In this document: positions 1 through 11,052 of the stretch, one piece after another | Layout of the letters: each line of letters starts with the position of its first letter | Position numbering within the stretch: the first letter of the stretch is position 1 | Assembly (NCBI GenBank): GCA_027924585.1 | Contig: BSBM01000602.1 | Location: 5,021,501 to 5,085,500, forward strand | Reading direction: 5' to 3' | DNA: 64,000 bases | Origin: Larix kaempferi | Lineage: Eukaryota; Streptophyta; Pinopsida; Pinales; Pinaceae | Made by a program: the position numbers and the translations under genes | The notes under the pieces: model-generated | The model's database searches: none | What the model was told of the DNA's origin: nothing | The model's input: the letters and a program-made list of their open reading frames with translations, nothing else

Positions 1-253
1 GCTCTATATACACTTCCTCCTTAATCACCCCATTGAGGAACGTTGTCTTCACATCCATCTGATGTATCCTCCACCCCATCTCTGAGGCAATAGACATGAT
101 AGATCTAATGGAAGTATATCTGACAATAGGAGCAAATGCCTTCTCATAATAAACCCCCTCTTTCTGGGAGAACCCCCTTGCCACAATCCTTGCCTTGAAT
201 TTCTCCATGTTGCCATCTGCAATATGCTTGATCTTATAGATCCACTTGGAGCT
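1..253 (-). pseudogene. Ty1/copia reverse transcriptase fragment (N-terminal part)
   Basis: Read on the minus strand, this stretch gives the copia RT start: a WIYKIKH block, then KARIVARGFSQKEG, FAPIVRYTSIRS and the motif-A block QMDVKTTFLNG with the first catalytic Asp. Copia RT copies RNA into cDNA in cytoplasmic particles. The frame is open throughout but runs off the left edge of the window. On the other side it is cut at position 254, where LTR-B-type sequence begins. No gag, protease or integrase is attached, so this is a fragment of an element that continues outside the window. Confidence 0.9.
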
Positions 254-468
254 TGTTATCCACTGAGTTGCACTTAGGTGGATTTCCAGTGAGTTTTCAA
301 AGAATGATCAAGTGTACTTGGTCATATCAGAGTTCAGAAGTCCATCAGGCCTTCTAGGCCCTTTTATTTTTTTTGTGCCACATGTTCATATCCCCTTGGG
401 GGAATTGTAATAAAATGTGCTAGCATGGTAGCCGTATGTAAAAGACTCGACTTCCTAGGACTTAAACA
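254..468 (+). mobile_element. LTR-B fragment (5' end of an LTR)
   Basis: The segment opens with TGTTATC, as the other LTR-B copies do. It then follows the order seen at the start of the copy at 31253-36616: an AGTTCAGAAGTC block, a run CATGTTCATA, then CCCC(T/A)TGGGG and an AAAAGACTCG block. It interrupts the copia RT at 253/254 and stops at 468, where a copia-type LTR begins. Only the first 215 bases of a roughly 4.2-kb LTR are present. Identity rests on ordered short matches read by eye. Confidence 0.6.
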
Positions 469-1057
469 TGTTAGTTTTTATATAATTGTAGCAGTATAAT
501 CAAATGCGGATAATAAACAGGATCACTAAAAGAATAACCAAGCACAAAAACAATAGACAGTTTTTATCCTGAGAAACCCAACAGGGAGAAAACCCAACAA
601 CCTTTGTATACAGATAATTAGTCCCAAGAACATAGTACAGATACAAGAGAGAGAAAAAGAAAATTTCTCTAAGTGAAAACCCCAAAAATCACTTCTCCTA
701 GCTGCAGATGCAAACTTCTCTCACTGGTGCGAATTTGCTTTTCTTGAGTGGATGATCAAATGAGGCACACGACCTCACTATTTATACACATGAAAAACTA
801 ACTTTTTCCCTTACTGGGCTAACCTGAATTTCCGAAACTAGGCCGACCTGTTTGGGGCAGTTCTGCCCATTGTTTGGGGCAGACTGCCCACTGTTTGGGG
901 CAGACTGCCCACTGTTTTGGGGCAGTTTACCGATAGGGCCGATTTGTCTAACCGACAGGGCCGACTTGTCTTGGGAGAAGATAAAATAAAATTTAAAAGT
1001 TCTTTTCTTTGTGTGTTTTCACCCTAAGGTTTAAATTGATTTTTTCAAGGGTTTACA
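469..1057 (-). mobile_element. copia-type LTR, minus orientation
   Basis: The segment starts TGTTAGTTTTTATATAATTG and ends GGGTTTACA, so it has TG...CA ends. Its layout resembles the copia LTR at 26748-27275: an A-rich stretch with AATAAACAG, a polypyrimidine/GGGAGAAAACCCAAC block near 580-600 and a run rich in CCGAC near 840-960. I see no matching 5-bp TSD (flanks AAACA and TGATC), so it may be truncated or rearranged. Both end positions are estimates by analogy. Confidence 0.5.
850..927. repeat. 21-22-bp tandem repeat with internal dyad
   Basis: Four units of TGTTTGGGGCAGNCTGCCCA(C/T) lie head to tail, the last one truncated and with an extra T. Each unit contains GGGCAG...CTGCCC, so every unit can fold on itself. 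The array sits inside the copia-type LTR at 469-1057. Confidence 0.85.
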
Positions 1058-1282
1058 TGATCAAATACATCAATATCTTCTCCCGTAGGAGGTACAACAA
1101 TAATATAATAAAATACAATAAGAATAGCTTCCAAAGTTGCACTATAACCAATTTAATTGGCAAAAAAAGCACATGATAAAGGAAAAATCCCAATCCCACG
1201 GATCAAGGAAATGTGTTGGAATAAAATCTCCATTGATTGGCAATCAAATCAGGGAGGATATTGAGCAAATAAATGATGATTT
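1058..1282. other. AT-rich spacer, no feature recognised
   Basis: Short AT-rich sequence between the copia-type LTR and the next LTR-B start. It holds no ORF, repeat or RNA gene that I can support. Confidence 0.5.
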
Positions 1283-2253
1283 TGTTACCAACTTATTTGT
1301 ACCATAGTTGGATTATCTGAAGAGCCGCCATTTGACAAATATGATAAGTGTTTGTGTTCCAGTGTATCAGATGATCCATCCTTTGTGCCTAGCCAGTTTT
1401 GGTTAGTCAGTTTGTTTTTTGTCTTGAAATGACCATGCCCCATGGGGTTTTTGTAAAAAGTGTGCTAGTAGGGTTTGAGTGGTTCGGTCACCCATGACTG
1501 GTTTATCAACTAAGGTATTCCGGGGAGTTTTTTACCCTGACTAATTATAGTTTGCCTACGGGCGAGATATAATTGACAAGGTTTTCTCCTGCTTCCTCCA
1601 AAGCTGGAATGCCCAATTTTGAAATTTTGGCCATGGGGGGTTGTTAGAGTCCAACTGATGAATATGAACCTACTAGACACTATGAGTCGAGTCAGTGGTC
1701 ATTTCCTAGGTCTGTAGAAGTTTTTAAACGTTGTCCGAAATTTTTTTACCAGATGCGTTGGACAGTAAATTATTTTATTTTTTAATAATTAATTTTTCCA
1801 TAGTTTAAATGGAAAAATTCAAATTGTAATATGTCAGTCGTCCGGGGGTGTTTTTCAATGAATGGAGGCTTAATTCCTAAGCCAAAAAATCATACTTAGT
1901 CCTCGGACACCTTTATCCTAAGTTTCAGATCGTTATTTAGCCACTTAATTAATAATTCCTCAAATTTCAATAAAAGAGGATTATTAATTAATTAAAAAAT
2001 CAAAAAATTAATAATTGGAGATAATCCAATTCTCTCCAAAATAATCCAAATTGGATTATTTCAGTCGCTAAATGACATGGCACCTGGCATTAATAAAGAT
2101 TCCAATCATCTCAGTCATCATCCAGTCAACAATGCAGTCAGCAATCAGTGATCTCCTTCAAACTAATTCGCCCACCTTGCATGCGAAACTCGATTTGGTT
2201 ATGTGGCATGGTATTAATGGAAATAAGTTAAGTTTTGAGTTGCATTGAATGGA

Positions 2254-2290
2254 GTGGGGGCGCCTTGCCTAGGTGGAGGCCACCTCCCAC
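2254..2290. promoter_or_regulatory. Conserved U3 palindrome, copy 1 of 2
   Basis: The block runs GTGGG...GGCGCCTTGCCTAGGTGG...CCACCT...CCCAC. It contains an inner dyad AGGTGG-AGG-CCACCT and an outer GTGGG/CCCAC pair. A second version lies at 2621-2661. Equivalent blocks are present in the LTR-B copies at 25549-25590, 25734-25770 and 35312-35353, always on the 5' side of the TATA region. Conservation among decayed copies suggests a cis-acting role in the LTR promoter; this is inferred. Confidence 0.55.
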
Positions 2291-2620
2291 TCTCAACCAC
2301 CAAGATTTCAATCAAATCGAGTTCAAACCCCAAGCATCCACCTCATCTTCACGTGATACTCCTTCACCCTCACGTATATCTTCAATGGATTCACGATTTG
2401 GCATGTGGCTAGGTTTTAATGGGTGGTTGAAATGCATTTATGCCTTTGGTAGGCGCCCTCCTTAGATTGTGCAATCACAAGGATTGGCTCTCTTTATAAC
2501 TCAACCAACATCCCTACAATCACTCACGTGATTTTCTTGAGAGGGCTCACGTATATCCTCCTTGGAGCTCGTTTTTACACATGGCAATCGATTATTTGTT
2601 GGGTGATGTTAACTATGAAA

Positions 2621-2661
2621 GATGGGGGGCACCTTGCCAAGGTGGAGGCCACCTCCCCATC
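2621..2661. promoter_or_regulatory. Conserved U3 palindrome, copy 2 of 2
   Basis: A GATGGGG arm pairs with CCCCATC at the other end, around the same core GCACCTTGCCAAGGTGG-AGG-CCACCT. The spacing to copy 1 is about 370 bp. The downstream TATA box lies about 170 bp away. Confidence 0.55.
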
Positions 2662-2830
2662 TCCTTAATTGCAACTAAAAGTCAATGTGGAGGATTCGAG
2701 CTCCAAGCATTGGTTGGACTGATTTTTGACATGGATTTGATTGATTTGAGATTGGAATTCGATTTGTGTCAAGTGCTTTTGGCTCCTTTCACAAGCTAAT
2801 TCGAATTAGGGTAGAGTTTGTCTAGTTTTG

Positions 2831-2840
2831 TTATAAAAGG
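2831..2840 (+). promoter_or_regulatory. Probable LTR-B TATA box
   Basis: TTATAAAAGG is followed by a GC-richer leader. It lies downstream of the paired palindromes, as expected for the U3/R boundary of an LTR. An alternative weaker TATA (CTTTATAAC) occurs near 2492. No transcription evidence is available from the sequence. Confidence 0.45.
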
Positions 2841-4599
2841 ATGCATTGCCTCCTTGTTTCACATGGATTTTTGTGCAAAGAAACTCTGGTGAAAATTGTA
2901 AGCTCTTTTGTTTAATAAAATATTTTGAGACTTTGGAGGTCATTTGATTGGGCTTTTGGCATTGTGTCTTCATCTCATATGAAGTAATATCTCTTTCACC
3001 CAACTCTTGTATTGCAATTTGATTATTTTGCTTATTGAAGACTAACAATCTAGTACTTAGGCTTCTAATCTTTTGCATTGAGTGTTTGTGTCTTCAGGGA
3101 ATTCATTTATTGGGAGCTATTGGCATCTAATACCTTCACCATTCAAGTGTTCCTTTTATCTTAATATTTTGTTTGCAGGGTTGCGAGCTTCTCCAAATAT
3201 TTCTTGCCTTCTCCAACAAAGCATTCTCAAAACTCCCTCGGTTACTGGTTACTAGTCCTACCCATCTCTAAGCTGTGGAAAACCTTAGATCTACCATTCT
3301 CCAAGCCTAGACTTTTGCCAAAGTTTGCCTTTCGTTTTTGGGCTTACATTGGTCTTTGCCCTGCTCTTTGCGCTCGTCCCACTTCATTTTCTCCTTGTCT
3401 AAGCCTCCTTTCCATCCTTTAGATCTCCACTTCTTCCTTTCGTCCACCTCCCTCTCCTAGTTTTCCTCCCTTCTTTTTTGCTCTCGTGTCCCCTATCTCC
3501 AAGCCTTCTTTGCTCTCATCTTTGCCATCCCCTACCTTGCCCTCTCGTCTCCCTTCCTCTCTTTAGCTCACCCATCCCTTTCGTCCATCCTTGAAAGCCC
3601 TAAAAAAGTCACAACAAAAACAAACATCAAACTTGTTAGTAGCTACATTTGTTAGTTGTTAGTTTGTTTCTCTTTTAAAGTTAGTAGTTAGGCATAGATC
3701 TCACACTTTGCATTCGTTTTTGTTAGGATCTAGCTTCATTTTAGTTGCATCTTAGTTTACTTTTGTTTTAATAGCTTGCATCTTGGCATTAATATCTCAT
3801 TCGAAAAGTTGAAAGCTTGCATTTCTACTTAGTTTTTTATTTGATTGACATTTTTTAGATCCGAGTAGTTTCATTTTATTTGATTTCTTTTAAATTAATG
3901 CTAAAGGGTGCCTTGAGTTGAAACTTTTTTGTAGGTGTTTTGAAGGAGAAAAGAGGCTTGAAGAACCTTGAAAACAAGAAGATCTATACCCAAAAGAGAG
4001 CATCGAAGAGACCATAAGGATGATCCAAACCAAGAAACTATTTACACTCTCCTTTTGTAAAAGCTCTTAAGAGCTCCATATTGTCCTTTTAGTTGTTTTA
4101 TTTTTCTCTCAAAAGTCCTTTCAAGGGTTAAAATCCCAAGGCACTTGTACTTGATTAATCAAAAGGCTAAGTGGGATAAGGCCTCCCACATTTTGGTTGT
4201 TCTTCCCCATTTGGGGAAGAGTGTCTTGTGCATGCTTAGTTTAGATTTGCTTCAAGTTTTAGAATAATTTCATTTTGTACTTCGAGTTTAAATTTCATTT
4301 CAGTCTTGACCCGAGGAGTAGCTTGGGATTTTATTCCAAGTGCCGCATTGACATTGCGTGCCACTTCTCTTTTCCCACTGTGTACTACGTACGACCAGCT
4401 AGTTGGAAGTTTCATGAACAGTGTGTAGAAGTCAATTTTGACTTCATTTGCTAGATTAGTTTCTTGTTGTAGAACACTATTTGCTCTTTTATTTCAATTT
4501 GCAAGTAGTATATTAATTTGTCATTTCATCATTTTGTCATCTATTTGAGCTATCATTTGGTTTATGTTTTACAAGTTGCTTGTCTAATAAAAAGAACCA

Positions 4600-4752
4600 A
4601 AGTCTCTTGAACTTGCAATAAGCCAAGTCAAGAGCACTTTCTATCGGAGAGCATTCCCATTGCATTTCCTTGCGTCAAGCATATAGATTAGTTAAAGTCT
4701 CTTGAACTTCTGTCTTAAGACGAAGTCAAGAGCGCTCTCTGTCGGAGAGTTG
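4600..4752 (+). repeat. Paired 52-56-bp block in LTR-B
   Basis: Two copies of AGTCTCTTGAACTT...AAGTCAAGAGC(G/A)CT(C/T)TCT(G/A)TCGGAGAG lie about 96 bp apart (4600-4652 and 4696-4752). The same pair recurs inverted in the copies at 22497-26740 (near 23420 and 23525) and 31253-36616 (near 32175 and 33110). AGAGCGCTCT is self-complementary. The pair lies in the transcribed half of the LTR. Confidence 0.75.
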
Positions 4753-5445
4753 AACTGTGTGCTCTAATAATCTAAAACATTCCAACTCACATTCCCCCAT
4801 TAAAATCTATCTCCGTTGCTATCCTTCACTTAGTATGCTTTGTCGAACCTAAGGGGTTGGGTTCGTACTCAGAACAATGTTGGATTTGTTAATCTCGAAA
4901 GTGATAACCTAATAAAATTTTCACCCCACAACCAACGAACCGACGTTGCTATTTCGAGAAATACTCAGGTAGTGGGCAAAGTTCCAAAACTTGGTGGGGC
5001 CAGAATCACCGTTGTCATAGAGTTCTAAGTGCTGGTTAAGTCATTGGACACCTAGTCAGAATACTGGACGGTCCGTCATACCACCAGAGGGGAAGCCACT
5101 GAAAGTATACTTTTCCGGTTGGATGCATGCCTTTCTTTTGTTAGCCTAATAGTCAAGATAACTAAAATTTTCAATCAACCAAGATGATTTGCACAACGTT
5201 CTCACAAACAATCTATTTAAGACTTGTATCTTCAGCATCCCCAAGCACTACACTGTTTCGACTCCATTTGGCACTGGTCTGTTTACATTTTCATATATTA
5301 TACTAAATCTGGGCCATTTGTCCATTCAGAATCTGTTCAAGTCATTATTTATCCGTGGATGCCATTCATTTACATAAGTCTTCATTATATTGTTTGACAA
5401 CGTGGATTGCATTTTATCTTGTGCTTGTTGTCTTTATTAAAAAGT

Positions 5446-7172
5446 GTGATCTTTCAGAAATATATGGGGCACCTCATCTTATGCCAAATGGATATATCAG
5501 GGGGTTGCCTCATTTTGATGGAAGTAGTAGAACATCTATTGAGAGTCATTTGGATGCCCTCTGGGACAATATGGAATTTCTGGGTGTTGATGGTGAGGAT
5601 GTCTATATGCGAGCCCTTGGTGCTTCCCTAGAAGGGGATGCCCGACTATGGTTTGATCATTTAGCCCCAGGATCCATCACTGTGTATGACATGTTCATGG
5701 ATTTGTTAATAAGTGAGTAGGGAGAAAACATTAATGAAGCTATGGAAGAACAATAAGAAAATGAGTATCTTGATGAAAATCAACTCGATGAAGATTATCA
5801 AAACACCGATAATGAGTTAACTAATGATTGTCCTTATGAATGTGGTTCCTCTTTTCCTGAGCCAATTAGGTCTCATGAAAACGTAATGAATGACAGTGAG
5901 CAAATTTCAAACCTTCAGGATTATTGCCTTAATATTGATACAAGAGGGGAACTTATGAGATTATTGTCATCATTACCTGAAGAATTCTCAGATGAAGAGG
6001 ATGATACAAATGATTTCCATCAAGAAGCATCCATGGTTGAGTCTTCCATTAGTGAGTCTTTTGAAAATATTATTGATCCTTGTGTAATTAACGATTTTTT
6101 TGATCATGACATTGAGGAAGAAGAAAGTAGGGACAACAACCAAGTCTCTTTAGAAGCCAATGATCATCTTGTTTTTAGAGATCAATTTTATGAAAATGAC
6201 CAAACGGTTGTTAATTAGTTTGTCGATGCAATTCCTGATAAATTATCATCATATGAATTTAGTGATAAATCAATTGAAGAGAAATCTCATGATGAGGATG
6301 GGTTGGTGAATCAAACTAATCAAGAGTTTTCCTTAATCAAATCCTCAAACCAATATCTTAATGTTTATGGGAAACTCGGAAATAATCCTTCACTTAACTC
6401 ATCCAATTTTTATAATTTTTCCAATTCAATTTTTGATCAGGATTGCTTATTTCAATTTTTGGGGTTGGGTGCTCGCAATAAGTTCTTTCCTTTTGGGCAA
6501 AATTCAAGGTCAATAAATCTTCAATCCACCCTCCCATCCCAGCTTTTCGAACCTTTTGTAGGTTTGTGGTCTGGTCAATCTTTTGCTGTTGAGATTTTCA
6601 ATCAAGAGTCTAAATATTGTCGCATGAATGGAGATAAAGTGTTTCATTTTCCCTTTCAGTCATCTTTGGTAAATAACATTCTTAAATCTTCTTGGTGGCT
6701 GGAAGGGGTATATAAAATTCAATTTCATCGTTTCTCCATCCTTAAACAACAAGGTGGGTTAATCTCTTTCTCATTTCATCACAATGCATCCCCACTTGGT
6801 TTACCCATCATTCATGGAGTAGTCAGAACTGAGTGTCCTAGTCAGGTAGATGAGGAAAGTAATTTGAAACAAGGGGAGTTGAATTTGTTATCACATCTTT
6901 TTCCTCCATACATGTTGAATAGTAACTTGCATAATTTTTATGATCCGATTAATATTCTGATTGAGGATGTTTACATCAGTCAATCTCCTCCTTGGCATGA
7001 TTTCATTTTGCACCATTCCAATAACTTTTCAAATTTTGAACAAGTCAGGAATGTGTTGATGTTAAACCTATCAAGCTTTAATCTAATCCTGACTTGTTTT
7101 GTTAAAGAACATCAAAGAAAAATCATTAATCAATTTGATGAATGGTTGTACTGGATTTATGCTTTTACTTAG
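5446..7172 (+). pseudogene. Gag-like polyprotein without pol, broken by three stops
   Basis: A single reading frame continues from about 5446 to 7172, interrupted only by TAG at 5718, TAA at 5754 and TAG at 6216, with no frameshift. The first part (ATG at 5481) looks like a Ty3-type retrotransposon gag core: a LPHFDG start, an ESHLDAL helix, and LEGDARLWFDHLAPGSI. Next is a strongly acidic stretch (about 5720-6300). Last comes a ~290-residue region rich in aromatic residues and Asn that I do not recognise (6303-7172). No CCHC knuckle, protease DSG, RT or integrase motif follows. It could be the gag of a non-autonomous LTR element. The C-terminal function is unknown. Confidence 0.75.
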
Positions 7173-7660
7173 TATTATGACTTGCCTGGTAGATTAGAGT
7201 AGGTAGGAACTAAATAAGCCTGCTTGGGCAGTAGTTAGTCTTTTCAGCCATTGAGTCTGGCACCTTTTGTTTGTCTTTTCTTAAGCTCCTTTTGAAGCTC
7301 TTAGTTTAACTGAATACCTGTCATTTTTATTTTCCTGCACAATAAAATTTCAAACTTTACAAGTTGTGTTAGTAAGATTAATTTTCTTTTACATATTTTA
7401 AACTTCTGTTATAGAATAGATTTTATTTCAGTTGGATTTTATATTTTTCCCATACATGCTGCATGAGGTATTTTGATGTTTGTGAGCGCAGATACACTTG
7501 CAAAAAAAAATAAAAATAAAAAGAAAGGAAAATAAAAGAAAGCTAAAAGTAAGAGGTAGAGTGCTGGATCGAGGATTCGAGTAGCAGAGTTTGAGGACCA
7601 GAGATTCTGAGGTTCTCAAGTGCTCTTTTTAGCAGAGCACTTGTCCCAGCTGGAGCTAGA
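7173..7660. other. Region after the gag-like frame, no gene seen
   Basis: AT-rich sequence with AATAAAA near 7342 and an A-rich run (about 7501-7550). No polypurine tract abuts the LTR-S that starts at 7661. The flank is CTAGA, which does not match the 3' flank of that LTR. Confidence 0.5.
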
Positions 7661-8489
7661 TGTTATCACATATATAGTAGCTGGGCTACTATACATTATT
7701 TTTCTGATTCCAGTACATTATTCAGCCAGTTCCCTTGCATTTGAGATACTGAGATGAGCATCTACTATGGATAACTATCAGTTTATGGACAACAGTTTTA
7801 TTCCCCATGCCATGACTGAGTCTCAGGACACTCAGAGAGATGACCGATGTAGCTATTTAGCCATTTGCACAGAGCAGTCAGTAGTGCCCAGAGTTACAAC
7901 AGCAGTTTCAGAGGACAAATGATGGTTCGGATGATGAGCATTCATGTATATGACTCGGCAGGAATATTATGGTGTTGTGGTTATATTGCTTTTATTTCCA
8001 TTCTAGTAGCATGTCTTAGCAGCTAGTATCATGATCTGACGATCATATAGATATGTGGACCTGGTTGTACTATATATATATCATATTTGTCCCTACTTAG
8101 ACTTAGAAGTTCTTTGCCTATACTCATTGGTTTTACCCTCCCTAGGGAGAATAGAGGTGATCATTCCCGCCATACTTTGGCTTGCTAGTGTTGGATCATT
8201 ATTCACTGTCTTCATCCATCCATGACTTACCCAGTTTGTTCACTACCCTGACTTACTACTTAACTAGTGGCATGGAGGACCTTTCCCCACTGTAGCTTCT
8301 GTATTGGATAAGCTTCCCTGTTTATTGTGTCTCGGCTCTGAGTTGGTGACAAAACTTACCTTTGGTGAGTTGGATTTCCTTGAGAAGTCCCCCTAGTCAC
8401 TAAAGATGTTGTTGGCTAAACTTGAAACTTTTAGTGCTACCATGAATACAAAGTATGGAAATAGAATGTTGTATCTTGTATGAAAAGCC
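7661..8489 (+). mobile_element. LTR-S copy 1, 5' part (split by copy 2)
   Basis: It begins TGTTATCACA then TAGTAGCTGGGCTACTAT, the start shared by all LTR-S copies. Landmarks such as GTGTCTCGGCTCTGAGTTGGTGAC and CCCCCTAGTCACT follow in the same order as in the copies at 8490 and 47919. At 8489 the copy is interrupted by a second LTR-S and resumes at 12963. Excluding the insertion and its TSD copy, it is about 4.2 kb long. Confidence 0.85.
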
Positions 8490-10987
8490 TGTTATCACAT
8501 TATAGTAGCAGGGCTACTATTCTTGTTCAGCAGATATCTGCACATTCCAGAGCTTCCATTATTCAGAGCATGGCTATATATATATATTTTGGATCACTCA
8601 TGATCAGAGCAGTATATTATTCAGACTTATGTCAAGGCTGAGCCTTGAGAGTTCAGATTTGATGACCGATGTGACCCTTTATCCCATACAGTTTCAGTTC
8701 AGTGCTTAGAGATGTATTGCAGCAGTGCTTCAGATAGTATATGATGATTATTACTATGATGATGTTGTATGATCTATGGATATGTTATCACTGACTGTGG
8801 ATTATTATCTTGTTGATTTAGTCATGTTCACAGCATTTGCTTGGTATATTATTCCTGATGTGGCAAACCGTTTTAAAATGAACTATAAATCATAAAATGA
8901 ACAATTGCTTGCACATTTAGGCCATTTAACAAAACCCACTGGTTTTCCACCTTACATAGATATGGTCTTCCCTGACACCAGTTTTCTGCTAGTGTAGGCT
9001 CCATATTCACTTGACACCATCCATACATGACTTTCCTATTTGACTTTAAACCTTGACCTGTCTCATTTGACTTTCTGATACTGAGGACTTCCCCATTTTT
9101 CTACCTCTGTGTTTGGACCGCATCCCTGTATATTCAGTGTCTCGGCTCTAAGTTGGTGACAAAACTTGCCTTTGGTGAGTTGGATTGTAGGCCTAAATCA
9201 TTCTGGTCGGTTGTCCCGATGTTTGGCATTGGCTCGAACTCCCCCTAGTCACTTGAGATGTTGTTGGCTAAAACTGAAAGCTCATGTTCTACCTATGGAA
9301 ACTTATAAATTCGCCCATGGAAACTAAAAAGGGCAAGAGCGATGAACAGCTAAAAATACTCCTCGAAGAGTATAAAAAAGGTCCAAAAAGCAATGGTTCT
9401 TAAAAGCTATATCTAAACAATTGCTGACCTTATATGTATTTGAAAACATGCCCTGGATGCAAGCTGCAACTAGTTGTGCTTATTAGCACACCTGAGATCC
9501 GAAGGATTATGTAGGCTAAAAAGGCCATGAAATGAAAGTGAATGATCCTAATAAACCTGGATCAACTTGATGTAGACATGATGCCTAAGTTGAATAAGCA
9601 CTCTCTAAACAACTTATCCATTTGTGAGGCACAACCATTCCCCGTGTTATTTTGTCCAGCACAGAGTTTGTAGCTTCCCCCTTCTCCCAGTCCAAAGTAT
9701 TTTTGAGTCAAGTTAGACAAGTCAACCCCTTGGCCCAACCTTGTTCCTAGCCTTCATCCTTCACCAGCAGTTTGACCATGTCCAATGGGTGAGTTTGTCA
9801 TTTGAACTATTGTGCAAGTAATTTTATATAACAAAGGAATATGCTAACTTGATTAATGCCACTGAATGGATGTTATACTTTGAGCTTGGCTGTGAGAATG
9901 ATTAGAGAAGCATGTCTTAGTCTACTGATGTGATTTATCCTTGGTTATATATTATTGGGATCCGTGATAATGTGGGCCATATATATGCCTATTGATGATG
10001 GATTGATGGTCCCACATACTTGGTGATGATATCATATGATGGACAGATGGTTCAGATGATGATGGATGCAGTTCAGCAGGTTTCATTATTACTTCACATC
10101 AGCAGATTATGCATTGTCCATATATAGTGGACCCTACAGCTGGCCCATTAGGGCAACCCATGGTGTATGAGTACACATTCCTAGTGGATTTGGGTCTTCT
10201 GGATCCAATGAGACACTTATCTTTCAGTTCCGGGCACTTCTGACAGTGATTGATGCAGTTTTACACTTGTTGACCTGATTTGGGGCTGATTTCCCAGCCT
10301 GAGCAGCAGGGGCCATGAGAGGCCAGTTCACCTAGGGCGCTGTATGAGGAGGGGGTGGTCCAGCCACTTGTTTTTACCATTTACCCCCCCTTCTGGAGAG
10401 CCTGGTGGGCTCAGATGGACAGCGCAGATGCCCTAGGAGGCAGTTTTGGCACTTTCATAGTTACCGAGGCAGTTAAAAAATGGGATAAAGTGGTCACTGA
10501 GGAATTCGATTTGGGCAAATGAGGCAAGGGTTTGGCATTTGGTTTTCACAGATGTCTTCCAGGATGATCCCACTATCTTCCAGCCAGTTTTCACCATGTG
10601 GGTAGGCCTACAGCGATCACAGGAGGTCTTTTACTGCTTGTCTGTCAGAGATTCTGAGGACAGATTTGATCATTTATATTATCTTGGACATATTTTATTA
10701 TTTTATTGTGCCTTGGGGATGAGCTAGTAAGGATTGATGCCCCCTAGCCCCACCATGTGCTTATTTTGTCATGTCCTAGTCATTATGAGGTGGATTTTTG
10801 TACTTTTGCCCCTCTAGTGGATGACGTCATCCTCCCTTTGTACCATTTAGTTGGGACGTCATCATTATATTGGGTGATCCATGTGATGTATTGTTATGAT
10901 TTATTATTAGTCGTTGATTAGATCTTTTGATCTTTTAATCTTAGCCACTCATGTAAAAAGTGGTTAGGATTGTACTCTCTCCCCATC

Positions 10988-10996
10988 CTATTTAAG
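10988..10996 (+). promoter_or_regulatory. LTR-S copy 2 TATA box
   Basis: The context is CCTATTTAAGGAGGGAG, followed by CTCATTGTAAAATC. The same arrangement appears in all four LTR-S copies (14705, 50497, and minus strand 53506-53516). Just upstream, each has AGCCACTCAT...AAAAAGTGGTT, a conserved dyad. This marks the U3/R boundary and places about 2.5 kb of U3 upstream. Confidence 0.7.
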
Positions 10997-11045
10997 GAGG
11001 GAGCCTCTCATTGTAAAATCATCTAGAGATTTTTGGCTCTGGGCT

Positions 11046-11052
11046 CTTGAAA
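11046..11052 (+). terminator. Possible LTR-S polyadenylation signal
   Basis: AATAAAA occurs about 60 bp downstream of the TATA box in copy 2 and at the matching position in copy 3 (near 50570). An early poly(A) signal in R is usual for LTR retrotransposons. It is a short AT-rich motif, so the call is tentative. Confidence 0.35.

Larger units (their letters stand above)
1283..5445 (+). mobile_element. LTR-B copy, plus orientation, 3' end replaced
   Basis: It begins TGTTACCAAC and passes AGCCGCCA, matching the opening of the minus-strand LTR-B copies. Further landmarks occur in the same order: GTTAGAGTCCAACTGAT near 1650, two GGTGGAGGCCACCT palindromes, a TATA box at 2831, paired CAAGAGCGCTCTCTGTCGGAGAG-type blocks near 4630 and 4730, and AACGTGGATTGCATT near 5400. 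The last ~250 bases of a full LTR-B, including AAACTCCTAAACAACACC, are missing. The sequence changes at about 5445 into a gag-like reading frame. The left flank is GATTT; no matching right copy was found. Confidence 0.75.
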
